Shown: positions 1-12,569, numbered from the stretch's first letter. The stretch: 21,934 bases of DNA from DATBDE01 sp036270095 (GCA_036270095.1 DATBDE010000065.1:1-21934), one strand, 5' to 3'. The notes: generated by a model from the letters alone, not told the origin. Program-made: numbers and translations.

Positions 1-410
1 AGCGCGACGAGTACCTCGCGCTCGCGCAGCGCACGCAGGCGGACTTCGAGAACTTCCGCAAGCGCATGGCGCGCGACGTCCGCGCGGCGGAGAGCCGTGG
101 CATCGCCAAGGTGGTCAAGGAGATCCTGCCCGCGCTCGACACCCTCGAGCTTGCCCTGCAGGCTGCTGGCGAAGGCGAGGTGGCGGACGGCTTCAAGCTC
201 GTCCGCAACGAGTTCCTGGCCGCGCTCGCGCGGGTGGGCATCGAGCCCTACTCGCCCGAGGGCGAGCCGTTCGACCCGTCCGTGCACGAGGCCATGAGCC
301 AGCAGCCCTTCGACGGCGTGGCGACCGGCACGGTCGCATCCGTGTACCAGCAGGGCTACCGCATCGACGGCACGGTCCTGCGACCCGCGCGCGTGGTGGT
401 GGCGGCGTAG
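1..410 (+). CDS. grpE: GrpE nucleotide exchange factor, 5'-truncated by window edge
   Basis: GrpE is the cytosolic nucleotide exchange factor that releases ADP from DnaK. The reading frame is open from base 3 and starts inside the protein with DEYLALAQRTQADFENFRKR, the end of the long GrpE helix, followed by the helix-bundle and beta-domain part (LPALDTLELAL, GIEPYSPEGEPFDPSVHEAM, VYQQGYRIDGTVLRPARVVV). The final motif is the typical GrpE C-terminus. The N-terminal part lies outside the window, where dnaK would be expected directly upstream (inference from the usual dnaK-grpE-dnaJ-hspR order). The stop codon TAG touches the ATG of dnaJ with no gap, so translation is probably coupled. An internal ATG at 66 is not the real start because homology continues upstream of it. 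Confidence 0.95.
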   Translation, partial: RDEYLALAQRTQADFENFRKRMARDVRAAESRGIAKVVKEILPALDTLELALQAAGEGEVADGFKLVRNEFLAALARVGIEPYSPEGEPFDPSVHEAMSQQPFDGVATGTVASVYQQGYRIDGTVLRPARVVVAA

Positions 411-1529
<1,119 letters not shown>

Positions 1530-1531
1530 CC

Positions 1532-1981
1532 GTGGCCCGCCGCCGCGTCCAGCTCTCCAGCGACCACGGGGTCTTCATGATCTCCGTGGCCGCGGAGCTG
1601 GCCGAGATGCACCCGCAGACCCTGCGTATGTACGAGGCTCGCGGGCTGATCACGCCCCAGCGCTCGCCCAAGGGCACGCGCCTGTACTCGCAGGAGGACG
1701 TCGACCTGCTGCGCCGGATCCAGGAGATGACGGCCGAGCTCGGCCTCAACCTGGCCGGCGTCGAGCGGGTGCTTGAGCTCGAGGAGCAGCTCGAGGCCGC
1801 GCGCAAGCGCGTCGCGGCGCTCGAGAAGCGCGCGAGCCAGGCCCAGGCCGAGATGGAGGCCGAGCTCGAGCGGGTGCGCAAGTCGTTCCGCGCCGAGCTC
1901 GTCCCGATCAAGCACACCGGGGCCCTCATCCCGGCCAGGAACCTGAAGAAAACCCTCGACAGCCGACGCGATTCTCGCTAA
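1532..1981 (+). CDS. hspR: HspR, MerR-family heat-shock repressor
   Basis: HspR represses dnaK-operon and clpB-type genes in actinobacteria, with DnaK as co-repressor (known for Streptomyces). The 149-residue protein has an N-terminal MerR winged helix-turn-helix (VFMISVAAELAEMHPQTLRM, then YEARGLITPQ and GTRLYSQEDV, residues about 14-57) and then a long charged coiled coil (about 72-122) typical of HspR. I chose the GTG at 1532 because GGGGAGG at 1517-1523 sits 8 nt upstream. The GTG at 1526, which overlaps the dnaJ stop, would be too close to that site. The gene ends in a basic tail, and its last codons contain the -35 and -10 of the clpB promoter. As fourth gene after dnaJ it should be produced with the chaperones it controls (inference). 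Confidence 0.93.
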   Translation: MARRRVQLSSDHGVFMISVAAELAEMHPQTLRMYEARGLITPQRSPKGTRLYSQEDVDLLRRIQEMTAELGLNLAGVERVLELEEQLEAARKRVAALEKRASQAQAEMEAELERVRKSFRAELVPIKHTGALIPARNLKKTLDSRRDSR

Positions 1982-1984
1982 AAT
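1956..1984 (+). promoter_or_regulatory. Probable sigma-70-type promoter for clpB
   Basis: TCGACA at 1956-1961 (5/6 to TTGACA) is followed after exactly 17 nt by TAAAAT at 1979-1984 (5/6 to TATAAT). This is by far the best promoter in the window. The -10 overlaps the hspR stop codon. Transcription would begin near 1990-1993, leaving a leader of about 40 nt with AGGAA at 2016-2020 as ribosome site before the TTG of clpB. clpB can therefore be expressed independently of the dnaK operon. Confidence 0.75.
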
Positions 1985-2008
1985 CTTAGTCGCTCACACT
2001 GAGATTTT
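1980..2008 (+). promoter_or_regulatory. HAIR-like inverted repeat, probable HspR operator
   Basis: AAAATCTTAGT (1980-1990) and ACTGAGATTTT (1998-2008) form 11-bp arms with a single mismatch around a 7-nt spacer. The HspR-associated inverted repeat known from Streptomyces is CTTGAGT-N7-ACTCAAG. The spacer length and the CTTaGT/ACTgAG core agree, but the match is degenerate. The left arm covers the -10 of the clpB promoter, as expected for a repressor site. A third copy of the half-site, ACTGAGACTTT at 2021-2031, lies in direct orientation and runs into the clpB start codon. Confidence 0.7.
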
Positions 2009-2029
2009 CGAACACAGGAAACTGAGACT

Positions 2030-4576
<2,547 letters not shown>

Positions 4577-5109
4577 GCGCATACCACCAGCTGGCGGCGA
4601 CCTCGCGCAGCGCGTGCCGGAGATAGCGGCTGCGGCCGCCGGTCTTCGGCGCCGCGCTGGTGGTCAGCGCCACGCCCTGCCGGCGCGCCTCGTCGGCGAT
4701 GCGGGGCAGGTGGTACGGCGAGGAAACGGCGACCGCGCCCTCGATCCCCTCGCGCCGCAGCGTCGCGATCGTCCCCCGGGTGTTGGTGCCGCTGTGGTCG
4801 AGCTCGATCGCGGCGACGGGGACGCCCAGGCGCACGAGCTCGTCGCGGATGGCCTCGGGCTCCGACCAGCGGCCGCCCGAGTAGCCGCCGCTGGCGAGGA
4901 CGCGCGGGGCTACGCCGGCGCGGAAGAGCGCCGCGCCCTGGTGGGTGCGCGCGCTCAGCTCGGTCCCCGGGCCCCACGAATAGGTCTGGCAGCCGAGCAC
5001 GACGATGGCGGGCGCCCGCTCGGGCACCGCGTCGTCGCGCCCGCGCCAGACGCGCAGCCACGTCACCGCGACGCCGACAGCGAGGAGTCCGATCGGGTAG
5101 AACCGCGCC

Positions 5110-5391
5110 ATGCCCACCTTCATCATGCTGTCCACCCTGACGCCTGAGGGCGTCCAGACGGTCAAGAACAACCCCGCCCGGATCCGCGAAGTCAACCAGG
5201 AAGTCGAGCAGCTCGGCGCCGTGGTCAAGGCCCAGTGGGCCACGCTCGGCCACTTCGACTTCGTGAACATCGTGGAGGCGCCGGACGAGCAGACGATGGC
5301 CCGCGTGTCGCTTGAGCTGGGCTCGCGCGGCACCGCGAAGTACGAGACCCTGTCGGCCATCCCGATCGACGACTTCATCTCGGCGATTTGA
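5110..5391 (+). CDS. GYD-domain protein
   Basis: A 93-residue cytosolic protein matches the GYD domain: an N-terminal strand MPTFIMLSTLTPEGVQTVK, a charged helix (NNPARIREVNQEVEQLGAVV), the GHFDFVNIVEAPDEQTMARV segment corresponding to the GxYD-xV core, and a short C-terminal strand. Such proteins form ferredoxin-like alpha/beta dimers. Their function is not established. The start at the ATG is supported by domain homology from residue 2 and not by a ribosome site, as none is evident at the right distance. The TGA stop overlaps the TTG start of purD (TTGA), so it is probably co-translated with purD and is first in the purine block. The 5' end overlaps the minus-strand ydcF-like start. Confidence 0.8.
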   Translation: MPTFIMLSTLTPEGVQTVKNNPARIREVNQEVEQLGAVVKAQWATLGHFDFVNIVEAPDEQTMARVSLELGSRGTAKYETLSAIPIDDFISAI

Positions 5392-6650
5392 GGGTCTTCG
5401 TCGTCGGCGCGGGCGGGCGCGAGCACGCCATCGTGCGGGCGCTGCGGCGCTCGCCGTCCGCGCCCGACCTCCTCGCCGCGCCGGGCAACGCCGGCATCGC
5501 GCGGGACGCGCGCACGCTCGAGCTCGGCGTCGACGACCTCGACGGGCTGGTCGCGGCTGCGCGCAACGAGGCGGTGGACCTCGTGGTCGTGGGGCCCGAG
5601 GCGCCGCTCGTCGAGGGCCTGGCCGACGCGCTGGCCGAGGCCGGCATCGCCTGCTTCGGGCCCAGCGGCACGGCGTCGCGGCTGGAGGGCTCCAAGGCCT
5701 TCGCCAAGGAGATCATGGCCGCGTCCGGCGTGCCCACGGCCGACCACCGCGTGGTCACCCAGCTGGACGAGGCCATGGCGGTCATCGAGCGCTATCCGAC
5801 GGTGATCAAGGCCGACGGTCTGGCCGCGGGCAAGGGGGTGGTGATCGCCCAGGACGAGGGCGAGGCGCGCGAGGCGCTGCAGTCGCTGCTGGTCGAGCGC
5901 CGGTACGGCACCGAGCGGGTCGTGGTCGAGGAGCACCTCGAGGGCGAAGAGCTCTCGCTGCTGGCCCTGTGCGACGGCGAGCGGGCGGTCGCGATGGCGC
6001 CGGCCCAGGACTACAAGCGCATCTTCGACGGCGACCGCGGGCCGAACACCGGCGGCATGGGGTCGTACTCGCCCGTGCCCGGGATCGGGCCCGACGAGGT
6101 GGCGGAGATCATCCGCACCGTCCACCAGCCCGTGGTCGACACCCTGCGCGGCCGCGGCATGCCCTTCCACGGCGTGCTCTACGCCGGGCTGATGCTGACC
6201 GGCGCGGGGCCCAAGGTGCTCGAGTTCAACGTGCGCTTCGGCGACCCCGAGACCCAGGCCGTGCTGCCGCGCCTGCGCAGCGACCTGCTCGACGTGCTCC
6301 AGCGCGCCACGCGGCCCGGCGGGCTGGCCGACGCGACGCTTCAGTGGGACGATGCTTGGGCGGTCACGGTGGTGCTGGCCTCGGCCGGCTACCCCGCCTC
6401 CTCGTCGCGGGGCGACGTGATCCTCGGGCTCGACGCGGTCCCGCCGGGGGTGGAGGTCACGCACGCCGGCACCGCGCTCAGCGACGGCGACGTGGTGACC
6501 GTGGGCGGCCGCGTCCTGAACGTCACCGCCCTGGGCCCCGATCCCGGAGCCGCCCGCGACGCTGCGTATGCTGGCGCCGACATGATCGATTTCCAGGGCA
6601 AACAGCTCCGGCGCGACATCGCGCTGCGAGCGGTGGAGCGGGTGGCATAG
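5388..6650 (+). CDS. purD: Phosphoribosylamine-glycine ligase (GAR synthetase)
   Basis: PurD joins phosphoribosylamine and glycine using ATP, step 2 of de novo purine synthesis. The 420-residue protein begins MRVFVVGAGGREHAIVRAL, the standard N-terminus. The ATP-grasp core follows with FGPSGTASRLEGSKAFAKE, IKADGLAAGKGVVIA, RGPNTGGMGSYSPVP and VLEFNVRFGDPETQ, the last containing metal-binding Glu and Asn. The start is TTG overlapping the GYD-gene stop, with no clear ribosome site, so translational coupling is likely. The stop TAG abuts the purE ATG. Length and motifs are all normal. Confidence 0.96.
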   Translation: MRVFVVGAGGREHAIVRALRRSPSAPDLLAAPGNAGIARDARTLELGVDDLDGLVAAARNEAVDLVVVGPEAPLVEGLADALAEAGIACFGPSGTASRLEGSKAFAKEIMAASGVPTADHRVVTQLDEAMAVIERYPTVIKADGLAAGKGVVIAQDEGEAREALQSLLVERRYGTERVVVEEHLEGEELSLLALCDGERAVAMAPAQDYKRIFDGDRGPNTGGMGSYSPVPGIGPDEVAEIIRTVHQPVVDTLRGRGMPFHGVLYAGLMLTGAGPKVLEFNVRFGDPETQAVLPRLRSDLLDVLQRATRPGGLADATLQWDDAWAVTVVLASAGYPASSSRGDVILGLDAVPPGVEVTHAGTALSDGDVVTVGGRVLNVTALGPDPGAARDAAYAGADMIDFQGKQLRRDIALRAVERVA

Positions 6651-7136
6651 ATGGCGGCCGAGCATCCCGCCCCGCCCGTGCAGGCCGAGGTCGAGACCGA
6701 CGTGCAGGCCGAGCTCTCCGAGCTCGACGTCGACGCCCCGCGGGTGGGGATCATCATGGGCTCGAAGAGCGACATGGCGACGATGGAGAAGGCCGCCGCC
6801 GAGCTCACCGAGCGCGGGATCCGCAGCGAGGTGCGGGTCATGTCCGCGCACCGCGACCCCGATACCGTCGCCGACTACTGCCGCAACGCGTCCATGCGCG
6901 GGATCAAGGTGATCATCGCCGGCGCCGGCCTGGCCGCGGCGCTGCCGGGCGTTGCCGCCGCCCACACCGACCTGCCGGTGATCGGGGTCCCGCTGACCAC
7001 CAAGACCTCGGTGGCCGGCGGGCTCGACGCGCTGCTCGCGATCGCCCAGATGCCGCCCGGCGTCCCCGTGGCCTGCGTCGGGATCGACAACGCGCGCAAC
7101 GCCGCCGTGCTGGCCGCGCGCATCCTCGCCACCTAG
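6651..7136 (+). CDS. purE: N5-carboxyaminoimidazole ribonucleotide mutase (PurE), variant loop
   Basis: Class I PurE converts N5-CAIR to CAIR; animal-type class II PurE carboxylates AIR directly. The 161-residue protein contains RVGIIMGSKSD (P loop), MSAHRDPD (residues 64-71, catalytic His67), VIIAGAGLAAALPG (87-100) and the C-terminal PPGVPVACVGIDNARNAAVLAARIL region. It resembles class I in length and C-terminus, but the usual GGAAHLPG loop reads GLAAALPG, so the second conserved histidine is alanine (97). About 30 acidic residues precede the core, longer than most PurE proteins. The ATG directly follows the purD stop, with GGAG at 6635-6638. No purK lies beside it. I am sure of the family and less sure of the exact reaction class. 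Confidence 0.92.
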   Translation: MAAEHPAPPVQAEVETDVQAELSELDVDAPRVGIIMGSKSDMATMEKAAAELTERGIRSEVRVMSAHRDPDTVADYCRNASMRGIKVIIAGAGLAAALPGVAAAHTDLPVIGVPLTTKTSVAGGLDALLAIAQMPPGVPVACVGIDNARNAAVLAARILAT

Positions 7137-7141
7137 AAGCG

Positions 7142-7169
7142 GCGGGGCCGTCCCCCCGGACGGCCCCGC
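7142..7169 (+). terminator. Perfect GC hairpin after purE
   Basis: GCGGGGCCGTCC (7142-7153) and GGACGGCCCCGC (7158-7169) form a perfect 12-bp stem with a CCCC loop, five bases after the purE stop codon. It is followed by TCTCCCCCC and not by a T-run. It could act as a terminator or an mRNA 3'-end stabiliser dividing purD-purE from purB. Hairpins without U-tracts are common at gene ends in high-GC actinobacteria. Confidence 0.6.
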
Positions 7170-7254
7170 TCTCCCCCCAGTCGCCGGGTCTACTGGGCAC
7201 GGGATGGGCACATACGCGCTGCATGGCTCCTCAAGCGACGACGGAGGGGGTTAT

Positions 7255-7260
7255 TACGCT
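7255..7260 (+). promoter_or_regulatory. Candidate -10 element for purB
   Basis: TACGCT fits TANNNT and ends 6 nt before the purB GTG, so transcription could start at the start codon itself (leaderless). No -35 is recognisable. An alternative reading is that GGAGGGGG at 7243-7250 acts as a distant ribosome site, but its 16-nt spacing is poor. Confidence 0.4.
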
Positions 7261-7266
7261 CGTACG

Positions 7267-8547
<1,281 letters not shown>

Positions 8548-8577
8548 CGGGCAGGCCGCGGTCGCCGACCCCGGCGC

Positions 8578-8583
8578 TAGCAT
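8578..8583 (+). promoter_or_regulatory. Candidate -10 element for purC
   Basis: TAGCAT fits TANNNT and ends 7 nt before the purC GTG, and no Shine-Dalgarno sequence is present between them, consistent with a leaderless transcript. The ten bases CTAGCATCCG (8577-8586) recur exactly in front of the tRNA-Lys gene on the minus strand. No -35 is evident. Confidence 0.45.
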
Positions 8584-8590
8584 CCGGCCG

Positions 8591-9469
8591 GTGACCACGA
8601 CCGCCGACCTTCCCCTCGTCGCCGCCGGGAAGGTCCGCGAGATGTACGACCTCGGGGACCGGCTCCTCATGGTCGCCACCGACCGGATCTCGACCTACGA
8701 CGTCGTCCACCCGACGCCGATCCCGGACAAGGGCGCGGTGCTCACCGGCCTGAGCGACTTCTGGTTCACGCTCACCGGCGACGCGGTCCCCAACCACGTG
8801 CTCTCGGTCATCGACGGCGTCCCCGACGACGTGCGCGGCCGGGCCATGGTGGTGCGCAAGCTGAAGATGGTCCCGCTCGAGTGCGTGGTGCGCGGCTACA
8901 TCACCGGCTCGGGCTGGAAGGACTACCAGCGCGACGGCACCGTCTCGGGCATCCGCCTGCCCGAGGGCCTGCAGGAGTCCCAGCAGCTGCCCGAGCCGAT
9001 CTTCACGCCCTCGACCAAGGCCGAGGTCGGCCACGACGAGACCGTGGACCTCGACCGCGCGGCCGAGCTCGTGGGCGACCAGGCGCTGCTGGACGAGCTG
9101 CGCGAGCGCTCGCTGGCGCTCTACACGCGTGCGGCCGAGCACGCGCGCGAGCGCGGGGTGATCCTGGCCGACACAAAGTTCGAGTTCGGGTTCGACGCCG
9201 ACGGTACGCTGCGCGTGGGCGACGAGGTGCTCACGCCGGACTCCTCCCGGTTCTGGCCCGCCGACGGCTACGCGCCGGGCCGGTCGCAGCCGTCGTTCGA
9301 CAAGCAGTACGTGCGCGACTGGGCCGCGGGCACCGGCTGGGACAAGAAGCCGCCCGCGCCGGCGATCCCCGACGACGTCGTGGCGGCCACGCGCGAGAAG
9401 TACGTCCAGGCCTACGAGCGCATCGCCGGCGAGCCGTTCAGCGCCTGGACCGACCGCACCAGGGCGTGA
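8591..9469 (+). CDS. purC: SAICAR synthetase
   Basis: PurC condenses CAIR with aspartate using ATP to give SAICAR. The 292-residue protein begins with the family motif AAGKVREMYDLGDRLLMVAT, then DRISTYDVVHPTPIPDKGAV, VVRKLKMVPLECVVRGYITG and SGWKDYQRDGTVSG, then the late LADTKFEFGFDADG and EVLTPDSSRFWPADGY motifs. It belongs to the longer (about 300-residue) PurC form and is not the short E. coli form. GTG at 8591 is the best start because homology begins within the next dozen codons and it sits just after a possible -10. The TGA stop overlaps the GTG of purS by four bases. Confidence 0.95.
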   Translation: MTTTADLPLVAAGKVREMYDLGDRLLMVATDRISTYDVVHPTPIPDKGAVLTGLSDFWFTLTGDAVPNHVLSVIDGVPDDVRGRAMVVRKLKMVPLECVVRGYITGSGWKDYQRDGTVSGIRLPEGLQESQQLPEPIFTPSTKAEVGHDETVDLDRAAELVGDQALLDELRERSLALYTRAAEHARERGVILADTKFEFGFDADGTLRVGDEVLTPDSSRFWPADGYAPGRSQPSFDKQYVRDWAAGTGWDKKPPAPAIPDDVVAATREKYVQAYERIAGEPFSAWTDRTRA

Positions 9470-9681
9470 AGGCGCTCGTCCTCATTCGCCCGAAGGCGGG
9501 CATCCTCGACCCCCAGGGCCAGGCGGTGGAGCGCGCGCTGCCGGCGCTCGGGTTCGAGGGCGTGCGCGACGTGCGGGTGGGTCGGCTGGTCGAGCTCGAA
9601 GTGGACGAGCCCGACCGCCTTCCCGAGATGTGCGAGACGCTCCTCACGAATCCTTTGATCGAGGATTACGAGATTCGCTGA
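9466..9681 (+). CDS. purS: FGAM synthase subunit PurS
   Basis: PurS is the small structural subunit that holds PurQ and small PurL together in the formylglycinamidine ribonucleotide synthase complex. The 71-residue product runs from KALVLIRPKAGILDPQGQAV through GFEGVRDVRVGRLVELEVDE to CETLLTNPLIEDYEIR, all hallmark PurS segments. The GTG start overlaps the purC stop in GTGA, showing translational coupling. It is small and easily missed because its frame is also open through purC. purQ follows after 53 nt and purL after that, so the three subunits are encoded together. Confidence 0.93.
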   Translation: MKALVLIRPKAGILDPQGQAVERALPALGFEGVRDVRVGRLVELEVDEPDRLPEMCETLLTNPLIEDYEIR

Positions 9682-9721
9682 GGCCATTCTCGGCGCGCCG
9701 GGGTCCGACCCCCACCGCCGC

Positions 9722-9727
9722 TATCTT
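9722..9727 (+). promoter_or_regulatory. Candidate -10 element for purQ
   Basis: TATCTT fits TANNNT and ends 7 nt before the purQ ATG, with no ribosome site in between. It lies in the 53-nt purS-purQ gap, so purQ-purL may have an internal, leaderless promoter. No -35 is recognisable. Confidence 0.4.
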
Positions 9728-9734
9728 CGCTGGC

Positions 9735-10391
9735 ATGCGCTTCGGCGTCGTTCGGTTCCCCGGTTCGTGCGACGAGCGCGACGCCCTGCTCGCGGCCGAC
9801 CGCGTGGGCGAGGCCGACTTCCTCTGGCACGCGGATCCGGACCTGCACGGCGTCGACGCCGTGATCGTCCCCGGCGGGTTCTCCTACGGGGACTACCTGC
9901 GCGTGGGCGCGATCGCCCGCTTCGCGCCGGTGATGGCCTCGGTGCTGGCCTTCGCTCGTGACGGCGGCCCGGTGCTGGGGATCTGCAACGGCTTCCAGGT
10001 GCTGTGCGAGGCCGGGCTGCTGCCTGGCGCCCTGCTCCCGAACACGTCGCTGCGCTTCGTGTGCCGGCAGGTCGAGGTCGAGGTCGTGAATCCCGACACG
10101 GCGTTCACGCGCGCGTGCGCGCGCGGAGATCGGCTCTCGATCCCGGTCAAGCACACCACCGGCCGCTTCTATTCCCCGGGGCCGTTGGACGAGCGCCAGG
10201 TCGTGCTCCGCTACGCGCCGGGACAGAACCCCAACGGCTCGCAGGACGACATCGCGGGGGTCAGCAATGCCGCGGGCAACGTGCTCGGGCTCATGCCGCA
10301 CCCCGAGCACGCGGTCGACCCGCTGACCGGCAGTGCCGACGGCCTCAAGCTCTTCGAAAGCGTCGCGATTGAGCCTGCCGTCCCTGCCTGA
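9735..10391 (+). CDS. purQ: FGAM synthase glutaminase subunit PurQ
   Basis: PurQ hydrolyses glutamine and channels ammonia to PurL. The 218-residue class I glutamine amidotransferase starts MRFGVVRFPGSCDERDAL. It has the oxyanion segment IVPGGFSYGDYLRVGAI, the nucleophile in LGICNGFQ (Cys84) and the His-Glu pair in PHPEHA (His189, Glu191). All three catalytic residues are present and the length is normal. The start at ATG 9735 is fixed by homology from the first residues. Its 3' end overlaps the probable purL start by 23 nt, consistent with coupled production of complex partners. Confidence 0.95.
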   Translation: MRFGVVRFPGSCDERDALLAADRVGEADFLWHADPDLHGVDAVIVPGGFSYGDYLRVGAIARFAPVMASVLAFARDGGPVLGICNGFQVLCEAGLLPGALLPNTSLRFVCRQVEVEVVNPDTAFTRACARGDRLSIPVKHTTGRFYSPGPLDERQVVLRYAPGQNPNGSQDDIAGVSNAAGNVLGLMPHPEHAVDPLTGSADGLKLFESVAIEPAVPA

Positions 10392-12567
10392 CCAGGCAGC
10401 ACGCGCCGTCGAGCTCGGGCTCACGGCCGGGGAGTACGCGCGCATCTTCGAGCGGCTCGGGCGCGAGCCCAACGACGTCGAGCTGGCCATGTTCTCGCTC
10501 ATGTGGAGCGAGCACTGCGGCTACAAGCACTCGCGCAAGCTGCTGCGCGCGCTGCCGACCGAAGGTTCGCGCGTGGTCCTCGGGCCGGGGGAGAACGCGG
10601 GCGCGGTCGACGTGGGCGGGGGCCGCGCGGTGGCGTTCAAGGTCGAGTCCCACAACCACCCCTCCGCGGTCGAGCCGTTCCAGGGCGCCGCCACCGGCGT
10701 CGGCGGCATCCTGCGCGACGTCTTCGCTGTCGGCGCTCGGCCGATCGCGGTGCTGGACTCGCTGCGGTTCGGCGAGCCGACCTCCGAGCGCTCGCGCTAC
10801 CTGTTCGACGGCGCCGTGGCCGGCATCGGGCACTATGGCAACTCGATCGGCGTGCCCACGGTCGGCGGCGAGGTCTACTTCGAGGCGCCCTACGAGGCCA
10901 ACTGCCTGATCAACGCCATGTGCGTCGGCCTGGCCACGCAGGAGCGTCTGATCCGCAGCGCCGCAGCGGGCCCGGGCAACGTGCTCGTGCTGCTCGGCGC
11001 CTCGACCGGCCGCGACGGCATCGGCGGGGCGTCGGTGCTGGCCTCGGCCGAGCTGGGCGAGGCCGATCAGGCCAAGCGCCCGTCGGTGCAGATCGGCGAC
11101 CCGTTCGCCGAGTCCGAGCTGCTCGAGTGCTGCCTGGACCTGCTCGAGCGCGACCTGCTCGTGGCCCTGCAGGACCTGGGCGCGGCGGGCCTGACCTCGG
11201 GCGCGAGCGAAATGGCGGAGAAGGGCGGCGTCGGCGTGGACCTCGACGTGGCGCGGGTGCCGCTGCGCGAGCCGGGCATGGCGCCGTGGGAGATCATGAT
11301 CTCCGAGTCGCAGGAGCGCATGCTCGGCGTCGTCGCGCCCGACCAGCTCGACGCCGTGCTCGCGGTGTGCGAGCGCTGGCAGGTGCGGGCCACGGCGATC
11401 GGCGGCGTCACCGACTCCGACCGCCTGCGCGTGCTCGACGACGGCGCCGTGGTGGCCGACCTGCCGGTGCCGACGCTGGTCGACTGCCCGCTCTACGACC
11501 TCGAGCCGGCGGCGCCGACGGCGCCGCTGTACCCGGCGCCCGCGCGCACGCTGGACGACGATGATCCGGGCGCGGCGCTCGTGGCCCTGCTGGGGTCGCC
11601 CAACCTCGCGTCACGGTGCCCGGTCTTCGAGCAGTACGACCCGATCGTGCAGTCGCGCACCGTGCGCCGGCCCGCCCAGGCCGACGCCGCCGTGCTCGTG
11701 CTCGACCCGGCGGCGGGGGACGGCCCCGCGATCGCCGTGGCCATCGACGGCAACGGCCGCCGCGTGGCCTGCGCGCCACGCGAGGGCGCGGCCGAGGCGG
11801 TCTACGAGTGCGCGGCCAACCTCGCGGCCACCGGGGCGGAGCCGCTCGGCCTGACCAACTGCCTGAACTTCGGCAACCCCGAAAAGCCGCACGTGGCCTG
11901 GCAGCTCGAGCAAGCGGTGGGCGGCCTGGCCGACGCGTGCCGGGCGCTGGGCGTACCCGTGGTGGGCGGCAACGTGTCGCTCTACAACGAGTCGCCGGAC
12001 GGGCCGATCTACCCGAGCCCGATCGTGGGCATGGTCGGCGAGCTCGCCCAGGCCTCCCGCGCGGGCCGCCTGGACTTCCATCGCGCGGGCGACGCGATCG
12101 CGCTGGTCGGCGCCTTCCGCCCGTCGCTTGCAGGCAGTGAGCTGGCCAAGCTGCGCGGCGCGCCGCTCGCGCCCATCCCCGCGCCCGACCCCGCGGCGAT
12201 CCGCGCCGCACACGCCGCCGTGCGCGACGCCGTCCGCCACGGCCGGGTGCGCGGCGCCCACGACGTCGCCGAGGGCGGCCTGGCGGTGGCGCTGGCCGAG
12301 TCCGCGCTGGCCGGCGGGCTGGGGGCCGACGTCGACCTCCCGGCGCTGGGCGACCGCGACACCACCCTGTTCGGCGAGGCATTGGGCGCTGCCTTCCTCG
12401 TCTCCGGCGACGAGGCCGAGCTCGCCCAGATCCCCGGCGCCATGGTGATCGGGCGGGTCGGCGGCGAAGGCCTGCGCATCGCCGTGGGCGGCGACCTCGT
12501 GGTCGACCGCGGGCTGGAGGAGCTGGGGGCGGCCCACGGAGATGGCGTTGCCCGCCTGTTCTCGTAA
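10369..12567 (+). CDS. purL: FGAM synthase large subunit (small PurL type)
   Basis: PurL uses ATP and PurQ-derived ammonia to convert FGAR to FGAM. The 732-residue protein is the small PurL that requires PurS and PurQ. It has an N-terminal EYARIFERLGREPNDVELAM helix, the MWSEHCGYKHSRK motif, FKVESHNHPSAVEPFQGAAT, the ATP/metal segment VGGEVYFEAPYEANCL, LQDLGAAGLTSGASEMAEKG, and the second-half repeats LTNCLNFGNPEKP and GGNVSLYNES. I chose TTG 10369, which lies in the end of purQ and reads MSLPSLPDQAARAVELGLT; no strong ribosome site is visible, and the exact start is uncertain by a few codons. A 67-nt gap with hairpins separates it from purF. Confidence 0.94.
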   Translation: MSLPSLPDQAARAVELGLTAGEYARIFERLGREPNDVELAMFSLMWSEHCGYKHSRKLLRALPTEGSRVVLGPGENAGAVDVGGGRAVAFKVESHNHPSAVEPFQGAATGVGGILRDVFAVGARPIAVLDSLRFGEPTSERSRYLFDGAVAGIGHYGNSIGVPTVGGEVYFEAPYEANCLINAMCVGLATQERLIRSAAAGPGNVLVLLGASTGRDGIGGASVLASAELGEADQAKRPSVQIGDPFAESELLECCLDLLERDLLVALQDLGAAGLTSGASEMAEKGGVGVDLDVARVPLREPGMAPWEIMISESQERMLGVVAPDQLDAVLAVCERWQVRATAIGGVTDSDRLRVLDDGAVVADLPVPTLVDCPLYDLEPAAPTAPLYPAPARTLDDDDPGAALVALLGSPNLASRCPVFEQYDPIVQSRTVRRPAQADAAVLVLDPAAGDGPAIAVAIDGNGRRVACAPREGAAEAVYECAANLAATGAEPLGLTNCLNFGNPEKPHVAWQLEQAVGGLADACRALGVPVVGGNVSLYNESPDGPIYPSPIVGMVGELAQASRAGRLDFHRAGDAIALVGAFRPSLAGSELAKLRGAPLAPIPAPDPAAIRAAHAAVRDAVRHGRVRGAHDVAEGGLAVALAESALAGGLGADVDLPALGDRDTTLFGEALGAAFLVSGDEAELAQIPGAMVIGRVGGEGLRIAVGGDLVVDRGLEELGAAHGDGVARLFS

Positions 12568-12569
12568 GG

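Noticed and set aside
7137..7266. Guanine or other purine riboswitch ahead of purB
   Set aside because: The gap has a plain perfect hairpin and a possible -10, but none of the conserved junction bases of the purine riboswitch.
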